This document shows, piece by piece, positions 62,381 through 64,000 of a stretch of 64,000 nucleotides of DNA. Position numbers and translations under genes: made by a program. The notes beneath the pieces were generated by a model that was given only the letters and a program-made list of their open reading frames with translations, was not told the DNA's origin and made no database searches. Origin of the DNA: Haloferula sp. BvORR071 (GTDB lineage Bacteria; Verrucomicrobiota; Verrucomicrobiia; Verrucomicrobiales; Akkermansiaceae); NCBI RefSeq assembly GCF_000739615.1, contig NZ_BATP01000020.1:1-64000 (forward strand), in the 5' to 3' direction. Every line of letters begins with the position of its first letter. Within the stretch, counting starts at the first letter, position 1.

Positions 62381-63465
62381 GGCCGGCTGCCGACGTGAAT
62401 CAGCGGATAAAAATAGCTGCGGTCACGCCGCTCCATCGCCTGGCCCAGCGCGGCATTCCAGTCTAATCCAGTATCCAAGGCCGGGATATCGAGCGAAGAA
62501 TTCAACTGGCGGATGATCACTTTCCCGCGCGGCTTCAGCACCCGCCGTGCAGCCAGCAAGGTCGCTTGGCCATCCTCGGGCGAAAGCCAATCAAGGATGT
62601 TCGAGAGGTGCACCAGCCCTGCGCTCTCCGCCGGCATCGCTTCCAGCAAGTCTCTCATCTTGCCGTGATGCCACTCCGCCTGCGCATTCATCGCATGCGG
62701 GGCTTGCAGCCAATCGTAGCGAAAGCCCGGATGGAAGCCCCCGCAAAGGATCTGCTGGAGAAAGGGATTCGTGCACGGCGCCACGCGACAAATGATCTCG
62801 CGCGTCCGCGACGCGAAATGCTCGGCGAAGGGCCGCTGCGGATTGCGGGTCGCCTCCGCGCCGAAAAGCCGGACCAGATTCTGGAGCGACATCACTTCAG
62901 CGAACGCCGCATCCAGAGCCCGCGCCAATCCCGATTCGCCAAAGCCCGGCAAAGGCAGCGGGCAAGCCAGCATCTCCGCGAGCGAAGCTTGCCACGGCAG
63001 CAGCTGCGTCCGGAGTCGAGCGAAGATCTGCTCATAGCGCCCGCATTGATCAGGCCCGATCGCCGCCACCCGCTCCGCTGGACCAAAGATATCATCCTCC
63101 AAGCCGAGCTCTTCCTTCAGTTCCCCGAGCCCATGGGCGCGCTCGAAAAGATTCATTGGCAGGTGTCCGAGCAAAGCCGCGGCATGCTCGCTCGGAACAT
63201 CGGAAGCCAGCCGCCATTTCAGCCGGCCCAGCGCAAGCTGCGTCGGATTCACGTCCACCAAATGAATCTGCAGCGGCAACCGTCCCAAGCTGGCAGCAGT
63301 ATCGCCGCCGGAAGCAATCATCACAATCCGCTCGCCCGCCGGCAAATGGCGCGCCAGCTCCATGTCCAGACGCGGATCCTCTCGCACCTGAGCAAACGCC
63401 AGCGGCCAGGCCGCGGCATCCACGGCCCAGGCATCGGCAGACGGCAATTCCGGCATCGAACTCAT
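62377..63465 (-). CDS. BtaA-like 3-amino-3-carboxypropyl transferase (DUF3419)
   Basis: 362 residues. It shows the DUF3419/BtaA outline: MIASGGDTAASLGRLPLQIHLVDVNPTQLALGRLK near the N-terminus is the SAM-binding region with the D-x-N-P-x-Q-x-A-L pattern. SNILDWLSPEDG and a Rossmann-like C-terminus with RRVLKPRGKVIIRQLNS follow. BtaA enzymes move the aminocarboxypropyl group of SAM onto diacylglycerol as the first step to betaine lipids such as DGTS. A BtaB methyltransferase, which would finish DGTS, is not adjacent; a GNAT-like gene follows instead. Both neighbours overlap it by 4 bases. Confidence 0.8.
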   Translation of the reverse strand: MSSMPELPSADAWAVDAAAWPLAFAQVREDPRLDMELARHLPAGERIVMIASGGDTAASLGRLPLQIHLVDVNPTQLALGRLKWRLASDVPSEHAAALLGHLPMNLFERAHGLGELKEELGLEDDIFGPAERVAAIGPDQCGRYEQIFARLRTQLLPWQASLAEMLACPLPLPGFGESGLARALDAAFAEVMSLQNLVRLFGAEATRNPQRPFAEHFASRTREIICRVAPCTNPFLQQILCGGFHPGFRYDWLQAPHAMNAQAEWHHGKMRDLLEAMPAESAGLVHLSNILDWLSPEDGQATLLAARRVLKPRGKVIIRQLNSSLDIPALDTGLDWNAALGQAMERRDRSYFYPLIHVGSRP

Positions 63466-64000
63466 CGCTGCCTCCAGCCAAGCGGACTGCGCTTGAGGCT
63501 GCCAAGAACGAACTCCTTCACGAACGAACTATACGATGGAATGTACGGAGCACCCCGCTCGCGCAACTCGCCTCCCAAGGCTTCATGCACTTTCGGGAGC
63601 TGGTGCCAAGGAACCCCCGGGTAGAGGTGGTGCTCCAGGTGATAGTTCTCGTTGCACATGAAAAAGCGCACCACCGGCGAAGTCAGGATGCTGCGCGTGC
63701 CACGGATCTCGTCATCCGAGTGCTCGAGCAGCGTGTGCTGGCTCATCCCGCGGATATTCACCATCGTATTGATGAATAGCATCGGGATCAGCCACGCGTG
63801 GATCAGCCAGATTCCGGGAATCGGCGAATGACATAAGGCCGTGATCAGCAGCGCAGTCACCGCCACCTCAGCCAGGATACCAGCACGCGCCTTGGCATCG
63901 CCGTGCTTGAAGCCGAGAATCGGGATCGCGACGATATAAACCGGATAGCCTACCAGCAGCCGGAGCCAGTTCATGGTGAAAACCATCCAGGTCCAGCGCG
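63462..64000 (-). CDS. Fatty-acid desaturase-family protein, 5' end outside window
   Basis: The frame is open to the right edge (the ATG at 63986 is probably internal), giving the C-terminal 180 residues. Two membrane helix pairs (LRLLVGYPVYIVAIPILGF and AEVAVTALLITALCHSPIPG) and histidine boxes are visible: SQHTLLEH in the middle and NENYHLEHHLYPGVPWHQLP with HxxHH near the end. The type-1 membrane desaturase family uses these His boxes to bind a di-iron center. It introduces double bonds or hydroxyls in acyl or sphingoid chains. It overlaps the BtaA-like gene by 4 bases, so the three genes form one unit. Confidence 0.82.
   Translation of the reverse strand, partial: RWTWMVFTMNWLRLLVGYPVYIVAIPILGFKHGDAKARAGILAEVAVTALLITALCHSPIPGIWLIHAWLIPMLFINTMVNIRGMSQHTLLEHSDDEIRGTRSILTSPVVRFFMCNENYHLEHHLYPGVPWHQLPKVHEALGGELRERGAPYIPSYSSFVKEFVLGSLKRSPLGWRQR

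Noticed and set aside
1-64000. tRNA, rRNA, CRISPR arrays, insertion sequences or phage genes
   Set aside because: No regular spaced repeats, transposase or integrase motifs, or cloverleaf sequences were recognised on either strand.

Overview
The window reads as a high-GC chromosome segment from the Verrucomicrobiota, most likely the Verrucomicrobiaceae/Luteolibacter neighbourhood. This is inferred from two PEP-CTERM proteins ending in arginine clusters, a very large protein with autotransporter-associated beta-strand repeats, secreted hydrolases ending in a calcium-binding DxDxDG segment plus a short C-terminal beta domain, and many start codons with weak or no Shine-Dalgarno sequence. No rRNA, tRNA, CRISPR array, insertion sequence or phage gene was recognised. 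All calls come from reading the sequence; no database search was run.

Layout. 1-13 kb: surface and glycan-processing genes: an incomplete beta-strand-repeat exoprotein, a giant secreted sialidase carrying two extra esterase domains, a PEP-CTERM protein, a separate sialate O-acetylesterase, an App1-type phosphatase and a small membrane protein. 13.7-20.3 kb: six translationally coupled genes on the minus strand (RDD, SpoIIM-like, DUF4129, DUF4350 lipoprotein, MoxR AAA+ ATPase, DUF58). 20.4-21.8 kb: a RelE-type toxin-antitoxin pair and a SUKH (SMI1/KNR4) protein. 21.9-29.9 kb: an outer-membrane protein, a DUF892 ferritin-like protein, an MFS transporter, a metallo-beta-lactamase-fold hydrolase, a kexin-like protease and a RibD-type reductase.

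30-37.2 kb: a minus-strand exopolysaccharide operon (beta-barrel protein, Wza-like export protein, Wzc-like copolymerase with a degenerate kinase site, WcaJ-like sugar-phosphate transferase, Wzx-like flippase). Divergent from it at 37.4-52.4 kb is the main feature of the window, a three-gene hybrid NRPS/PKS assembly line. Its domain order is A-T / KS-AT-ACP-aminotransferase-C-A-methyltransferase-T / C-A-T-TE. Read colinearly, it loads one acid, extends it with malonate, converts the beta-keto group to a beta-amine, adds an N-methylated residue with a glycine-like code (sarcosine), adds a valine-like residue, and releases the chain by a thioesterase.

52.4-64 kb: a CAP-domain protein; a GT4 glycosyltransferase coupled to a GH130-family protein with a second GH130 protein converging on it, possibly an intracellular mannan cycle; a GH20 hexosaminidase; another PEP-CTERM protein; and a coupled minus-strand lipid cassette (fatty-acid desaturase, BtaA/DUF3419 protein, GNAT-like protein) running off the right edge.
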